This document shows positions 1-8,495 of a stretch of DNA of 64,000 nucleotides, piece by piece. The position numbers and the translations under genes were made by a program. A model generated the notes under the pieces. It was given only the letters and a program-made list of their open reading frames with translations. It ran no database searches and was not told the origin of the DNA. Source of the DNA: Acinetobacter sp. ASP199. GTDB taxonomy: Bacteria > Pseudomonadota > Gammaproteobacteria > Pseudomonadales > Moraxellaceae. Within the stretch, counting starts at the first letter, position 1; each line of letters opens with the position of its first letter. The stretch is taken from contig NZ_CP062182.1 of the NCBI RefSeq assembly GCF_022700675.1, forward strand, positions 1,054,001-1,118,000, in the 5' to 3' direction.

Positions 1-548
1 CATTCTTGCTCAAAGACGAAGCGAACTATCGTTTCATGCATTATGAAGCTGAGTATCTAAACTCTGCTTATGATGAAGAGCATGGCGTACCAAACCTTGT
101 GTCAAAATCGCTACAAACAACACGTCGTTTTGATGCGTTGAAATTGTGGATGACTGTTGAAGCACTTGGTGAAGAGCTTTATGGTTCAATGATCGATCAT
201 GGCGTGAAATTAACCCGTGAAGTAGCAGACTACATCAAGGCAACTGATGGTCTGGAACTTCTGGTTGAGCCACAATTTGCATCGGTACTGTTCCGTGTGG
301 TTCCAACAGATTATCCAGCTGAATTTGTGGATGCCTTGAACCAGAACGTTGCGGATGAATTATTCGCACGTGGTGAAGCGAACATTGGTGTAACTAAAGT
401 GGGTCAGGTTCAATCTCTGAAAATGACAACTTTAAGCCCAGTTGCAACCCTAGATAACGTGAAGAATTTGCTGGCATTGGTGCTTGCAGAAGCGGATCGT
501 ATCAAGGATTCCATCGCTAACGGTACTTATACACCGCCAATCGTATAA
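1..548 (+). CDS. ddc: PLP-dependent decarboxylase, C-terminal part (L-2,4-diaminobutyrate decarboxylase-like)
   Basis: The reading frame is open at the left edge and ends with TAA at 546-548, so only the last ~182 residues are present. They match the C-terminal domain of group II pyridoxal-phosphate decarboxylases, closest in my recognition to L-2,4-diaminobutyrate decarboxylase, which makes 1,3-diaminopropane in Acinetobacter. Visible family features are the [14 protein letters not shown] stretch, which follows the PLP-lysine region in this family, and the small C-terminal domain ([13 protein letters not shown]). The PLP lysine itself lies outside the window. In Acinetobacter the partner aminotransferase gene dat normally lies upstream, also outside. 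A glutamate or tyrosine decarboxylase paralogue is a less likely alternative. Confidence 0.8.
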   Translation, partial: FLLKDEANYRFMHYEAEYLNSAYDEEHGVPNLVSKSLQTTRRFDALKLWMTVEALGEELYGSMIDHGVKLTREVADYIKATDGLELLVEPQFASVLFRVVPTDYPAEFVDALNQNVADELFARGEANIGVTKVGQVQSLKMTTLSPVATLDNVKNLLALVLAEADRIKDSIANGTYTPPIV

Positions 549-561
549 GCGGTTGCAGGTG

Positions 562-592
562 AAAAAAGGAGATCGTTAAGATCTCCTTTTTT
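562..592 (+). terminator. Rho-independent terminator after the decarboxylase gene
   Basis: A-run, then GGAGATC, a 5-nt loop, GATCTCC and a T-run. The stem starts 14 bases after the stop codon, and the A/T flanks would let it work in both directions. Confidence 0.85.
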
Positions 593-625
593 ATTGGAAT
601 TTGGCTGACACATAAATAATAATTT

Positions 626-1697
626 CGCAGATTCAAATACCAAGTGCGACATATTTGTAGTTAGTTGAAAAAGTTAGGTGTATTAAAATCATTAGACTTT
701 TTTCAACTCGCAATTGGAAAGCACCCAATGAAGCAATACACCCAACTTTCTCAAGATGAAAGATACGAAATTTATGCTGCTTTGAAAAGCAAATCTTCAA
801 TCTCTACCCTTGCCAGGGAGCTTGGACGTTCTCGATCAACCCTTTATCGTGAGATCAAAAGAAATACTGGAAAACGTGGATATCGAGCTCAACAGGCAGA
901 GAAATTTTCAAGTCAAAGACGATATCGATCCTCTTCACAAATGACAGATTTTGCTCTCGTTTATATTCGTTATCTGATTGGCTTAGATTGGTCTCCTGAG
1001 CAAATTTCAGGTGCTTTAACACAACGAGGTTGGCTTGATGTGCCTTCACATGAATGGATTTATCAGTATGTTTATCTAGATAAATCTAAAGGTGGTAAGC
1101 TCCACCTTCATTTAAGGCATCAAAAGAAATATCGTAAACGAGGTTATAAAAATACAGACCGTAGAGGCCAACTCGTTGATAGAACAAGTATTCACTGTCG
1201 CGATGAGGTCGTCGAGAAACGTCAACGCCTAGGTGATTTTGAAGGTGATACCGTGATAGGCAAGAATCACAAGGGGGCATTATTAACTCTGGTTGAGCGC
1301 AAAAGCTTGTATGTACATATCGTTCATTTGGGACAAACTAGAACCACAACTAAAACGATTTCGTGTGCTTTAGCATGTTTGCGCAGCAGTCATGCCTACA
1401 GTGTAACCTTTGATAATGGTAAGGAGTTCTCCGAGCACCGGCGGATAACGGAAGCAGGGATAGAGACGTACTTTGCAGATCCATACAAGTCGATTCAACG
1501 AGCCAGAAATGAAAATACCAATGGTCTGATCAGGCAATATCTGCCAAAATCATCTTCGTTTGATGAACTGTCAAATGAACAAATAGAGCAGATAGAATTT
1601 GCTCTCAATCATCGCCCTAGAAAAACACTAGGCTGGTATACGCCTAGTGAAGTTATGGCTGGTTTTTATACTGTTGCACTTGCTGCTTGAATCCGCC
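626..1697 (+). mobile_element. IS30-family insertion sequence, copy A1 (1072 bp)
   Basis: Boundaries come from comparing this copy with the second copy at 52251-53322: identity starts at CGCAGATTCAA and ends at TTGAATCCGCC. The ends form an imperfect inverted repeat of about 19 bp sharing GATTCAA and CAAG. A 3-bp target duplication, TTT, lies at 623-625 and 1698-1700. IS30 family members of this length (ISAba125 is close in size) are common in Acinetobacter; the exact IS name was not determined. The element lies 13 bp from the end of the Rieske gene and disrupts no gene I can see. Confidence 0.9.
728..1690 (+). CDS. IS30-family transposase (copy A1)
   Basis: DDE transposase of 320 residues. 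The N-terminal helix-turn-helix reads LSQDERYEIYAAL followed by the regulator-like SISTLARELGRSRSTLYREIKRN. The catalytic core shows GDFEGDTVIG (first Asp), VTFDNGKEFS (second Asp) and the ENTNGLIRQYLPK motif (Glu) typical of IS30. I chose ATG 728, preceded by GGAAAG at 716-721, rather than an in-frame TTG at 665, because the IS30 family begins with this MKxYxxLxxxER block. It differs from copy A2 at one residue (Leu here, Val there, base 1568). Confidence 0.93.
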   Translation: MKQYTQLSQDERYEIYAALKSKSSISTLARELGRSRSTLYREIKRNTGKRGYRAQQAEKFSSQRRYRSSSQMTDFALVYIRYLIGLDWSPEQISGALTQRGWLDVPSHEWIYQYVYLDKSKGGKLHLHLRHQKKYRKRGYKNTDRRGQLVDRTSIHCRDEVVEKRQRLGDFEGDTVIGKNHKGALLTLVERKSLYVHIVHLGQTRTTTKTISCALACLRSSHAYSVTFDNGKEFSEHRRITEAGIETYFADPYKSIQRARNENTNGLIRQYLPKSSSFDELSNEQIEQIEFALNHRPRKTLGWYTPSEVMAGFYTVALAA

Positions 1698-1710
1698 TTT
1701 TTAAATAAAA

Positions 1711-2763
1711 TTAAGCTGCAAATAAAGGACTAAAGCCTTTTTTTCTTAACAGTTTGCGATACATGCTGGAGCTTCGATCTGCCGGGAAATGTGCTTCCAG
1801 AGATAAGTCTAGCGGTAAAAACTCAGGCTTCTGATTTTCGACAATCAGGCGATCTTCTTCAAAAATCTTCAGATTAAAATCATAGGCTTCTTCGACGGGT
1901 AAGTCTTTATCATAATTACGACAGATAAGATCAAACAGCCGGGTCTGACGGGTGGTCATCGGTGAAGCAGCATTCATAATCACCTGTTTAGCATCATTAG
2001 GGAAATGGATGGTCAGGGTCGCGGTAAAGGGCAGGCTAATTTCAAAATGTCGTAGCCATTTAAAATCTTCCTGACCGCGCTGATCTAACCCAATCGGATA
2101 ACGGCCGACACTGCTGATATAGTCGGCACTGAAACCATATTCAGTTTCTGTTGTGGTGTAATTTGAGACTTCGACATCATCTGGATCGCCAAAGGTATCC
2201 GGATGTACCCAGGCAAAATGGGCTACATCAATAAAGCCTTCTAGCTGTCTGCCAGCAAAACATTTGATGTCGACTTGTAGGCAAACCAATTGCTGATAAT
2301 CTGCATCATTCCAATAAGGCATTACTGGAATATTGGGTTCAGCGTTTTTGTCAGCTGTCAGTGAACACCAGATCAGACCATAACGTTCAACCGCGGCATA
2401 GGTCCGTAAATGAAACCGATCTGAAATTTTATGCTGTGGATGTGCAGGGATACGGTTGCATTTACCTTGTGTACCAAAACGCAAACCATGATAAGGATAG
2501 ACGATGCCTTGGCCATCATTTTTTCCCAGACTTAAAAGCACACCACGATGCGGGCAGGCATCTTTGGCCACGATCAGTTCATCCTGCATCTTGTAAATGA
2601 CCAGTGGCATATCTAGCAACATTGTCCCTAACGGCTGTTCGGAAATATCACGGGCTAAGGCCACTGGATACCAATATTGAGCCAAGAGATGCCAGTCATG
2701 TTCTTCAAATGTCATGTGAATCGGTAAATCGGGATTGAAAACTGGAATGGTGGTGCTGTTCAT
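1711..2763 (-). CDS. Rieske-type ring-hydroxylating oxygenase alpha-subunit-like protein with a missing cluster ligand
   Basis: 350 residues from ATG 2763; a TTG start at 2802 would add 13. It has the two-domain layout of VanA/phthalate-dioxygenase-type oxygenases: an N-terminal Rieske domain and a C-terminal mononuclear iron domain with FIDVAHFAWVHPDTFG, containing the expected Asp/His/His ligands. The Rieske site should read C-x-H-x16-C-x-x-H. Here Cys70, His72 and His92 are present, but the second cysteine is Tyr89 (codon TAT, at 2497-2499). A canonical TGT codon would differ by a single base. Without that Cys a normal [2Fe-2S] cluster is unlikely, so the enzyme may be inactive or altered. 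The gene is oriented away from the aldehyde dehydrogenase gene. The substrate is unknown; aromatic acid or methoxy-aromatic compounds are family-based guesses. Confidence 0.8.
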   Translation of the reverse strand: MNSTTIPVFNPDLPIHMTFEEHDWHLLAQYWYPVALARDISEQPLGTMLLDMPLVIYKMQDELIVAKDACPHRGVLLSLGKNDGQGIVYPYHGLRFGTQGKCNRIPAHPQHKISDRFHLRTYAAVERYGLIWCSLTADKNAEPNIPVMPYWNDADYQQLVCLQVDIKCFAGRQLEGFIDVAHFAWVHPDTFGDPDDVEVSNYTTTETEYGFSADYISSVGRYPIGLDQRGQEDFKWLRHFEISLPFTATLTIHFPNDAKQVIMNAASPMTTRQTRLFDLICRNYDKDLPVEEAYDFNLKIFEEDRLIVENQKPEFLPLDLSLEAHFPADRSSSMYRKLLRKKGFSPLFAA

Positions 2764-3075
2764 GGTGCTATCACTGTAATTCTTTATTTCAATATAGGCC
2801 AATGTGATGTTCTACGAAATTTCAAAGATCAGGACATCCTGTTGCATAAATTAGAACAGGAGATAATGAAGAATGTGCTATAGGCTAGTAATTCTAGTAA
2901 TTAAAGAAAGCGATATTTAAAGCGCTAAAAAAGGTATACCGAAAGATACTTCTTCTATTTTCCATGCACAAAATGTGTATTCAGGGCTTTATACCTAATG
3001 TGATATGCAAGCTCCATTCAGACAAAATCAGCTAATGTCAGGGAACAACAAAAATATCTGATTCAGGATGAAGAG
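2764..3075. other. Divergent intergenic region between the Rieske gene and the aldehyde dehydrogenase gene
   Basis: About 310 bp with no convincing coding sequence. It must hold the promoters for both divergent genes. An 8-bp perfect palindrome, GGTATACC, lies at 2933-2940. I could not identify a confident sigma-70 promoter or a named regulator site. Confidence 0.5.
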
Positions 3076-4506
3076 ATGACTAATTTGCATGTATCCCAAC
3101 CCGTTGGCTGTATTATTCAAGGAAAAATGGTACAAGGCGCTGCCGAAAGTTTTGTGGTGATCAATCCTGCTGATGAGCAGGTATTGGCCCTATGTTCCTC
3201 TCCCTCGGAAGCACAAATTGAAGACGCTATCCGTAGTGCCGAGCAGGCTTTTCATCAATCGAAAAATACGGATGATGCCACGCGACAGTCAATCTTGCAT
3301 CGTATTGCGGATCGTATTGAAGAACATCGGGAAGAGTTAGCGCGTTTGGTGGTGCAGGAGCAGGGCAAACCTTATGCGCTGGCTGAATTTGAAGTCGGTG
3401 GGGCCATTGCCTGGACCCGCTATCAGGCAGAACTCAAGATTGAAACTGAAATCTTACAGGATGATGCCAATAAACGGATCGAACTGCATCATCGGCCTTT
3501 AGGGATTGTGGCATCGGTCACTCCATGGAACTGGCCTTTAATGATTGCTGTCTGGCATATCATGCCGGCAATTCGCGCTGGCAATGTGGTCATCAATAAA
3601 CCTTCAGAATTTACCCCATTGTCGACCCTTCGATTGGGTGAGTTGATTCAGGAAGAAGTTGCACCTGGAGTGGTATCTATACTTACTGGAGGCGGTGAGG
3701 TCGGTGCCAAGCTGACCAGTCACTCTGCAATTGCCAAAGTGGTATTTACCGGTTCGACCGCAACTGGTCAAAGAATCATGCAGAGCGCAGCAGCGACTTT
3801 CAAGCATCTGACACTGGAACTTGGTGGCAATGATGCAGGCATTGTTTTGCCAGATACCGACATTCAGGCGATGGCAACCCGAATCTTTCATGGAGCCTTT
3901 ATCAACATGGGCCAGACCTGTGCAGCATTGAAACGCCTGTATGTACATGACAGTCAGTATGATGCACTGGCACAGGAATTAGTAAAAGTCGCACAGCAAC
4001 AGTCTCTGGGAGATGGTTTAGCCGAGACGACTACTTTTGGTCCAGTGCAGAACATCAAGCACTACCAAAAAGTTCAGGCCATGATTCAGGAAGCCCAGGA
4101 TGAAGGGGCAATAGTCATGACATCCGAGCAAAATTTACCAGATACAGGCTATTTTATTGCACCGACGATTGTGACCAATGTAAGCCCAGATAGCCGTCTG
4201 GTGCAGGAAGAGCAGTTTGGTCCGGTATTACCTTTGATCCGTTATCACGATATTGAAGAAGTACTGACTGAAGCCAACAATACGGATTTTGGTTTAGGTG
4301 GCTCAATCTGGTCATCCGATCTGGAACAGGCGCAGCAGTTTGCTCAACGGCTGAGTTGTGGTACGGCATGGATCAATACGCATGGTGAGATTTTCCCGCA
4401 TGTACCTTTTGGCGGATGGAAGCATTCAGGTATCGGTGCCCAGTTCGGACTGAGTGGCCTGCTCGAAAATACGATTCAGCAGGTTGTTCATATCAATAAA
4501 AATTAA
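3076..4506 (+). CDS. NAD(P)-dependent aldehyde dehydrogenase
   Basis: 476 residues, the usual length for the ALDH superfamily. ATG 3076 follows an AGGATGAAGAG ribosome-binding region. Key sites are TPWNWPLM in the cofactor domain, FTGSTATG at the nucleotide-binding turn, the general base Glu in LELGGND, and the catalytic Cys in NMGQTCAALKR. The C-terminal FGPVLPLIRY and PFGGWKHSG blocks are also present. Family members of this type oxidise aldehydes such as phenylacetaldehyde, aminobutyraldehyde or succinate semialdehyde. The adjacent ipdC-like decarboxylase makes an aryl-acetaldehyde substrate plausible, but this is inference from context. It ends at a terminator shared with the convergent Lrp gene. 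Confidence 0.92.
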   Translation: MTNLHVSQPVGCIIQGKMVQGAAESFVVINPADEQVLALCSSPSEAQIEDAIRSAEQAFHQSKNTDDATRQSILHRIADRIEEHREELARLVVQEQGKPYALAEFEVGGAIAWTRYQAELKIETEILQDDANKRIELHHRPLGIVASVTPWNWPLMIAVWHIMPAIRAGNVVINKPSEFTPLSTLRLGELIQEEVAPGVVSILTGGGEVGAKLTSHSAIAKVVFTGSTATGQRIMQSAAATFKHLTLELGGNDAGIVLPDTDIQAMATRIFHGAFINMGQTCAALKRLYVHDSQYDALAQELVKVAQQQSLGDGLAETTTFGPVQNIKHYQKVQAMIQEAQDEGAIVMTSEQNLPDTGYFIAPTIVTNVSPDSRLVQEEQFGPVLPLIRYHDIEEVLTEANNTDFGLGGSIWSSDLEQAQQFAQRLSCGTAWINTHGEIFPHVPFGGWKHSGIGAQFGLSGLLENTIQQVVHINKN

Positions 4507-4509
4507 ATC

Positions 4510-4540
4510 AAAAAAGCTCAAGTTTGACTTGAGCTTTTTT
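4510..4540. terminator. Bidirectional terminator between the aldehyde dehydrogenase and Lrp genes
   Basis: AGCTCAAG (4515-4522), a 5-nt loop and CTTGAGCT (4528-4535), flanked by an A-run on the left and a T-run on the right. It serves both convergent genes. Confidence 0.9.
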
Positions 4541-4558
4541 CTTCTGCTTTAAGACATA

Positions 4559-5041
4559 TTAACGTAATAAAGGGCGGGCAGCCTGAAAATCAAAATGTAA
4601 TTGCTTGAATTTATCTAAGACAATATAAGATTTGATATGACCAATAAAATTACAGCTCAGCAATTTTTCAGTCACAAAATTTGCCAGCATTTCCAGATTT
4701 TTGGCCCCTACTTTTAACATGAAATCTGCATCACCACTTAAAGAAAAAGCTTCCTGAATGGCTTCTTCTTCTTCAATCAATTGTTGAAAAGCGATCTTGG
4801 CTGCTGCGTCATGTGTTTTGAGATTGACCTGAACCATAGCCAAAACTGCAATTCCCAAAGCTTCAGGATGAATGCAGGCGCTATAACCCAAAATAATTCC
4901 TTTTTGCTCCAGCAGCTGACGCCGTCTAGAACATTGAGAGGCTGACAGACCGATTAAATCCCCGATTTCCTGATTCGTCAGGCGCCCATTTTTTTGCAAA
5001 GCCTGGATGATTTTCCAGTCAAATTTATCCATTGCATCCAT
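4559..5041 (-). CDS. Lrp/AsnC-family transcriptional regulator
   Basis: 160 residues from ATG 5041, with AAGGA about 9 bases upstream; ATG 5032 is an alternative. The N-terminal winged helix-turn-helix starts FDWKIIQALQKNGRLTNQEIG and continues with the recognition helix around SASQCSRRRQLLEQ. The C-terminal half is a RAM/AsnC effector-binding domain (GDADFMLKV lies in the expected strand). Lrp-family proteins usually sense amino acids and control a neighbouring divergent gene, so the ipdC-aroP genes starting 130 bp away are the likely target. The effector is not evident from sequence; an aromatic amino acid is a contextual guess. Confidence 0.9.
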   Translation of the reverse strand: MDAMDKFDWKIIQALQKNGRLTNQEIGDLIGLSASQCSRRRQLLEQKGIILGYSACIHPEALGIAVLAMVQVNLKTHDAAAKIAFQQLIEEEEAIQEAFSLSGDADFMLKVGAKNLEMLANFVTEKLLSCNFIGHIKSYIVLDKFKQLHFDFQAARPLLR

Positions 5042-5171
5042 TGCATTGAATCCTTATCCGATACACGTTTTATGTGTTTTTGAATCATTGTGACTTGCAT
5101 TATGCACGAAATCAGAAAATGAAATGCAATATTCTGTAATTGAAGCATGATATGTGATAGGGAAAATAATA
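5042..5171. promoter_or_regulatory. Divergent promoter/operator region between the Lrp gene and ipdC
   Basis: This 130-bp gap must carry the promoters of both genes. It contains TGCATTATGCA at 5097-5107 and several TGCAAT/ATTGCA-like words, plausible as Lrp-type AT-rich dyads. No exact match to a defined operator could be demonstrated by eye. Confidence 0.35.
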
Positions 5172-6887
5172 ATGTTTATGGAAATTGGTCAGTACCTTAA
5201 TCAGCGCCTGCAAGAACTAGGAATTCAGCATATTTTTGGTGTGCCAGGTGACTTTAATCTCTCCTATTTAGAACAGATCGAAATTGATCCAAAACTGGAA
5301 TTTATCGGTAACTGTAATGAGCTAAATGCAGCCTATGCAGCAGATGGTTATGCACGTCTGCATGGTGTTGGTGCTTTGCTCACTACTTATGGTGTGGGTG
5401 ACCTGAGCGCGATTAACGGCATTGCAGGTGCATATGCCGAGCAGGTTGCCATGGTGCATATTTCTGGTATTCCGCCTTTACATGCCGTAGAACAGGGTGC
5501 TTTGTTACACCATACTCTGATCGATGGCGATTATGACAATATCATGAACTGCATGCGCGAATTTACCGTAGCACAGACGCGTTTGACTCCAGCCAATGCA
5601 GTGAGTGAAATTGACCGGGTATTGAAGCAATGTATATTGATGCGTCGACCGGTTCATATTCAGCTTCCATCGGATATTACTCATCTTCAGATTAAAGTAC
5701 CTAAGCAGCCTCTGGATCTGAGCCGTCCACAGAGTGATCCAAAACTTCTGCAAGAAACTGCGGCACGGATAGCCAAACGCATCAAACAGGCACGTCAGCC
5801 AGTCCTGCTCATTGACAATGAAGCAGAAATTTTCCAGCTTACCGATATGCTGCAAAATTGGGCTGAGCGCATGCAGATTCCCTATACCTGTCTGTCTACT
5901 GCCAAAAATATCATGAATGAAAGTCACCCCTTATATGCGGGCGTTTATGCAGGTGCAGCAAGCGCAGCATCGACTTGTCAGTTGGTAGAGCAGTCAGATT
6001 GCCTGATTGCCATTGGGCCACGTTTTACCGATGTTGCCACAGCATTTTTCTCACATCGTGTATCCGCACAAAATATGCTGTATCTGGCGGATTCCTGTCT
6101 TTGCTTGGATGGGCAGATGATCAGTGGACTGGATTTAGTTCAATTGATCCAAGCCATCTCAAAACAGACTTTAGATGATCAACCACGTACTTTTAATCCT
6201 GCACCGAAACCATCGTTACAAACTCAACAGATCGAAGAAAATACTGCGCTTAGCCAAACTGCACTCTGGCAGCAAATTTCTGAGTTCTTACAGGAAGATG
6301 ATGTGATTGTGGCAGAAGTGGGCACTGCCAATGCAGGTTTATCAGGATTGACTTTACCTGTGACTGCTAAGTATCTGGTTCAACCGATCTGGGGCTCGAT
6401 TGGTTATACCTTGCCTGCCTTGCTTGGTAGTATGCTTGCTGCACCAAAGCGCCGTCATCTGTTATTTATTGGGGATGGTTCGATTCAGCTGACCATTCAG
6501 GAGCTTTCTACCTTATTAAGAGAAGGCTTAAAACCTGTAATTTTTATTTTAAATAATGGCGGCTATACCATTGAACGTTTGATTATGGGTGAAAATGCCA
6601 AGTACAACGATATTCAGAACTGGCAATACAGCCAGTTTGCCCAAGTCTTTTCTGCAGATACCCCGCATCAGGCTCATATAGTCAAAACCCCGGCAGAATT
6701 AAAGCGTACACTCGCACAGGTTCATCAGGCTGAGGAGTTATGTCTGATTGAACTGCAACTTCCACGTATGGATGCGCCACAACGCTTAAAACAGTTTGCT
6801 GAAGTCGTGGCACGCTATGACTATGGTGAATATGGTTATAACCAGCTGGTCGAGCAGAATACACCTCCCTACAAAAAGGCAATCTAG
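5172..6887 (+). CDS. ipdC: Thiamine-diphosphate-dependent indolepyruvate/phenylpyruvate decarboxylase
   Basis: 571 residues from ATG 5172, preceded by AGGGA; an upstream in-frame GTG at 5154 and ATG 5178 are alternatives. It has the three-domain fold of the pyruvate decarboxylase group. The PYR domain carries the catalytic Glu50 (NELNAAYAADGYAR). The conserved His113-His114 pair (LLHHTLIDGDY) is typical of 2-oxo-acid decarboxylases as opposed to acetolactate synthase. The C-terminal ThDP site is GDGSIQLT through NNGGYTIE. It would turn phenylpyruvate, indolepyruvate or branched 2-oxo acids into aldehydes plus CO2. The following permease begins 43 bp downstream, so they probably form a transcription unit. 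A general 2-oxo-acid decarboxylase is the main alternative. Confidence 0.88.
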   Translation: MFMEIGQYLNQRLQELGIQHIFGVPGDFNLSYLEQIEIDPKLEFIGNCNELNAAYAADGYARLHGVGALLTTYGVGDLSAINGIAGAYAEQVAMVHISGIPPLHAVEQGALLHHTLIDGDYDNIMNCMREFTVAQTRLTPANAVSEIDRVLKQCILMRRPVHIQLPSDITHLQIKVPKQPLDLSRPQSDPKLLQETAARIAKRIKQARQPVLLIDNEAEIFQLTDMLQNWAERMQIPYTCLSTAKNIMNESHPLYAGVYAGAASAASTCQLVEQSDCLIAIGPRFTDVATAFFSHRVSAQNMLYLADSCLCLDGQMISGLDLVQLIQAISKQTLDDQPRTFNPAPKPSLQTQQIEENTALSQTALWQQISEFLQEDDVIVAEVGTANAGLSGLTLPVTAKYLVQPIWGSIGYTLPALLGSMLAAPKRRHLLFIGDGSIQLTIQELSTLLREGLKPVIFILNNGGYTIERLIMGENAKYNDIQNWQYSQFAQVFSADTPHQAHIVKTPAELKRTLAQVHQAEELCLIELQLPRMDAPQRLKQFAEVVARYDYGEYGYNQLVEQNTPPYKKAI

Positions 6888-6930
6888 CAAAATGTAGAAA
6901 TTAAAAAAATTGTTCACAAGGAGTGACAAT

Positions 6931-8313
6931 ATGGATGTTGAAGATCATCAATTAAAAAAACAGCTTTCCAACCGGCATATCCAGTTAATCGCCTTAGGCG
7001 GAGCCATCGGTACAGGATTATTTTTAGGTTTATCACATACGATTCAGCTGGCAGGTCCATCAGTACTTTTAGGCTATGCCATTGCTGGCATCATTGCATT
7101 TCTGATCATGCGCCAATTGGGTGAGATGGTGGTGCATGAACCGGTTAGTGGTTCATTCAGTTATTTTGCCAATAAATACTGGGGCAAAAAAGCAGGCTTT
7201 ATTTCAGGCTGGAACTATTGGGTGCTCTATGTCTTAGTGAGTATGGCTGAGTTGAGTGCAATCGGTACTTTCGTTCAGTTCTGGTGGCCGGAGATTCCGA
7301 CCTGGCTCACGGCACTGGCATTCTTCCTGCTCATGAATGGGATCAATCTGGTCAATGTCAAATTCTTCGGTGAGAGTGAATTTATATTTTCCATGGTCAA
7401 GATCATTGCCATTTTAAGCATGATCGGATTCGGGATCTATCTGCTGTTTAGCGGTTCTGCTGGCAGTCAGGCCAGTGTGACAAACTTGTGGCAGCATGGC
7501 GGATTTTTCCCTGAGGGCTGGTCAGGTTTTATGATGGCACTTGCTGTGATTATGTTTGCATTTGGTGGGCTGGAGCTGATTGGTATTGCCGCCAGTGAAA
7601 CCAAAAATCCAGAAAAGACCATTCCAAAAGCAGTGAATCAGATTGTCTACCGTGTACTGATTTTCTATATTGGTGCCATTGGCGTGTTGCTATGTCTGTA
7701 TCCATGGAATCTGGTGGCGCAGGGCGGTAGTCCGTTCGTAATGATTTTCCAGTCATTGAATAGTCATGGTGTGGCGAATGTTCTTAATTTTGTAGTTCTG
7801 GTCGCTGCACTTTCGGTCTATAACAGCTGTATTTACTGTAATACCCGTATGTTGTTGGGTCTGGCTCAACAGGGTAATGCACCGGCATTTTTAAAGAAAA
7901 TTAACCGCCGTGGTATTCCGGTGAATGCTGTTTTATTCTCGGCAGCAGTCTCCGGTATCTGTGTATTAATGAATTACCTCATGCCGGGTGAAGCTTTCGG
8001 TATTCTGATGCTACTGGTGGTTTCTGCTTTGGTCATTAACTGGCTGATGATTTCACTGACCCATTTGAAATTCAGAAAAGCCATGCAGGAACAGCAGCAG
8101 ACGACCGCATTCCCAAGCCTGTTTGGCCGCTGGAGTAATTACCTGACAATTTCATTTATCATCATGATTTTAATGATCATGAGCTTTACCAAAGAAATGC
8201 AGATTGCCGTTGCATTGGTGCCGGTCTGGTTGCTGTTTTTGACGGTGATGTATGTGATGAAATATCGCAGGAAACCTGTGCTCTTGCCTGAATCTACTGA
8301 ACCCACCACTTAA
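6931..8313 (+). CDS. aroP: Amino acid permease, AroP/PheP type
   Basis: 460 residues from ATG 6931, preceded by AAGGAG at 6918-6923. The N-terminus, LSNRHIQLIALGGAIGTGLFLG, is the APC-superfamily signature of the amino acid transporter (AAT) family, and about 12 membrane helices follow. The combination GINLVNVKFFGESEF and GGLELIGIAASE is characteristic of AroP, PheP, ProY and related permeases. With the upstream decarboxylase it suggests uptake of phenylalanine, tyrosine or tryptophan for catabolism. The protein sits in the inner membrane and uses the proton gradient. Specificity among amino acids cannot be decided from sequence alone. Confidence 0.88.
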   Translation: MDVEDHQLKKQLSNRHIQLIALGGAIGTGLFLGLSHTIQLAGPSVLLGYAIAGIIAFLIMRQLGEMVVHEPVSGSFSYFANKYWGKKAGFISGWNYWVLYVLVSMAELSAIGTFVQFWWPEIPTWLTALAFFLLMNGINLVNVKFFGESEFIFSMVKIIAILSMIGFGIYLLFSGSAGSQASVTNLWQHGGFFPEGWSGFMMALAVIMFAFGGLELIGIAASETKNPEKTIPKAVNQIVYRVLIFYIGAIGVLLCLYPWNLVAQGGSPFVMIFQSLNSHGVANVLNFVVLVAALSVYNSCIYCNTRMLLGLAQQGNAPAFLKKINRRGIPVNAVLFSAAVSGICVLMNYLMPGEAFGILMLLVVSALVINWLMISLTHLKFRKAMQEQQQTTAFPSLFGRWSNYLTISFIIMILMIMSFTKEMQIAVALVPVWLLFLTVMYVMKYRRKPVLLPESTEPTT

Positions 8314-8316
8314 ATG

Positions 8317-8343
8317 AAAAGGCCCTGAAAAGGGTCTTTTTTC
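8317..8343 (+). terminator. Terminator after the permease gene
   Basis: AAAAGGCCCT, a GAAA tetraloop and AGGGTCTTTTTT, starting just after the stop codon. Confidence 0.88.
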
Positions 8344-8375
8344 TATTATATTGTCTTGAGCAGGTAACGAATTAA

Positions 8376-8415
8376 TTATCATAAAACCGTCATAAAGCTG
8401 TAACCCGGCTGTCAT
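8376..8415 (+). promoter_or_regulatory. Pho box (PhoB-binding repeats) upstream of pstS
   Basis: Four 7-bp repeats occur exactly every 11 bp: TTATCAT (8376), CCGTCAT (8387), CTGTAAC (8398) and CTGTCAT (8409). The consensus PhoB half-site is CTGTCAT with an 11-bp period. The last copy is perfect, the middle two are near-matches and the first is weak. The array ends 80 bp before the pstS start, which fits phosphate-starvation activation. No clear -10 hexamer was assigned. Confidence 0.85.
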
Positions 8416-8495
8416 ATTCAAAAATCAAAATACTTGTATCGAAACCAGGAACGCGCCCAATAAAACGCGTATCCAATATAAATGAGAGATACAGA

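Noticed and set aside
855..1280. Small minus-strand frames inside the IS30 element
   Set aside because: They are antisense shadows of the transposase gene and recur in both IS copies only because the copies are identical.
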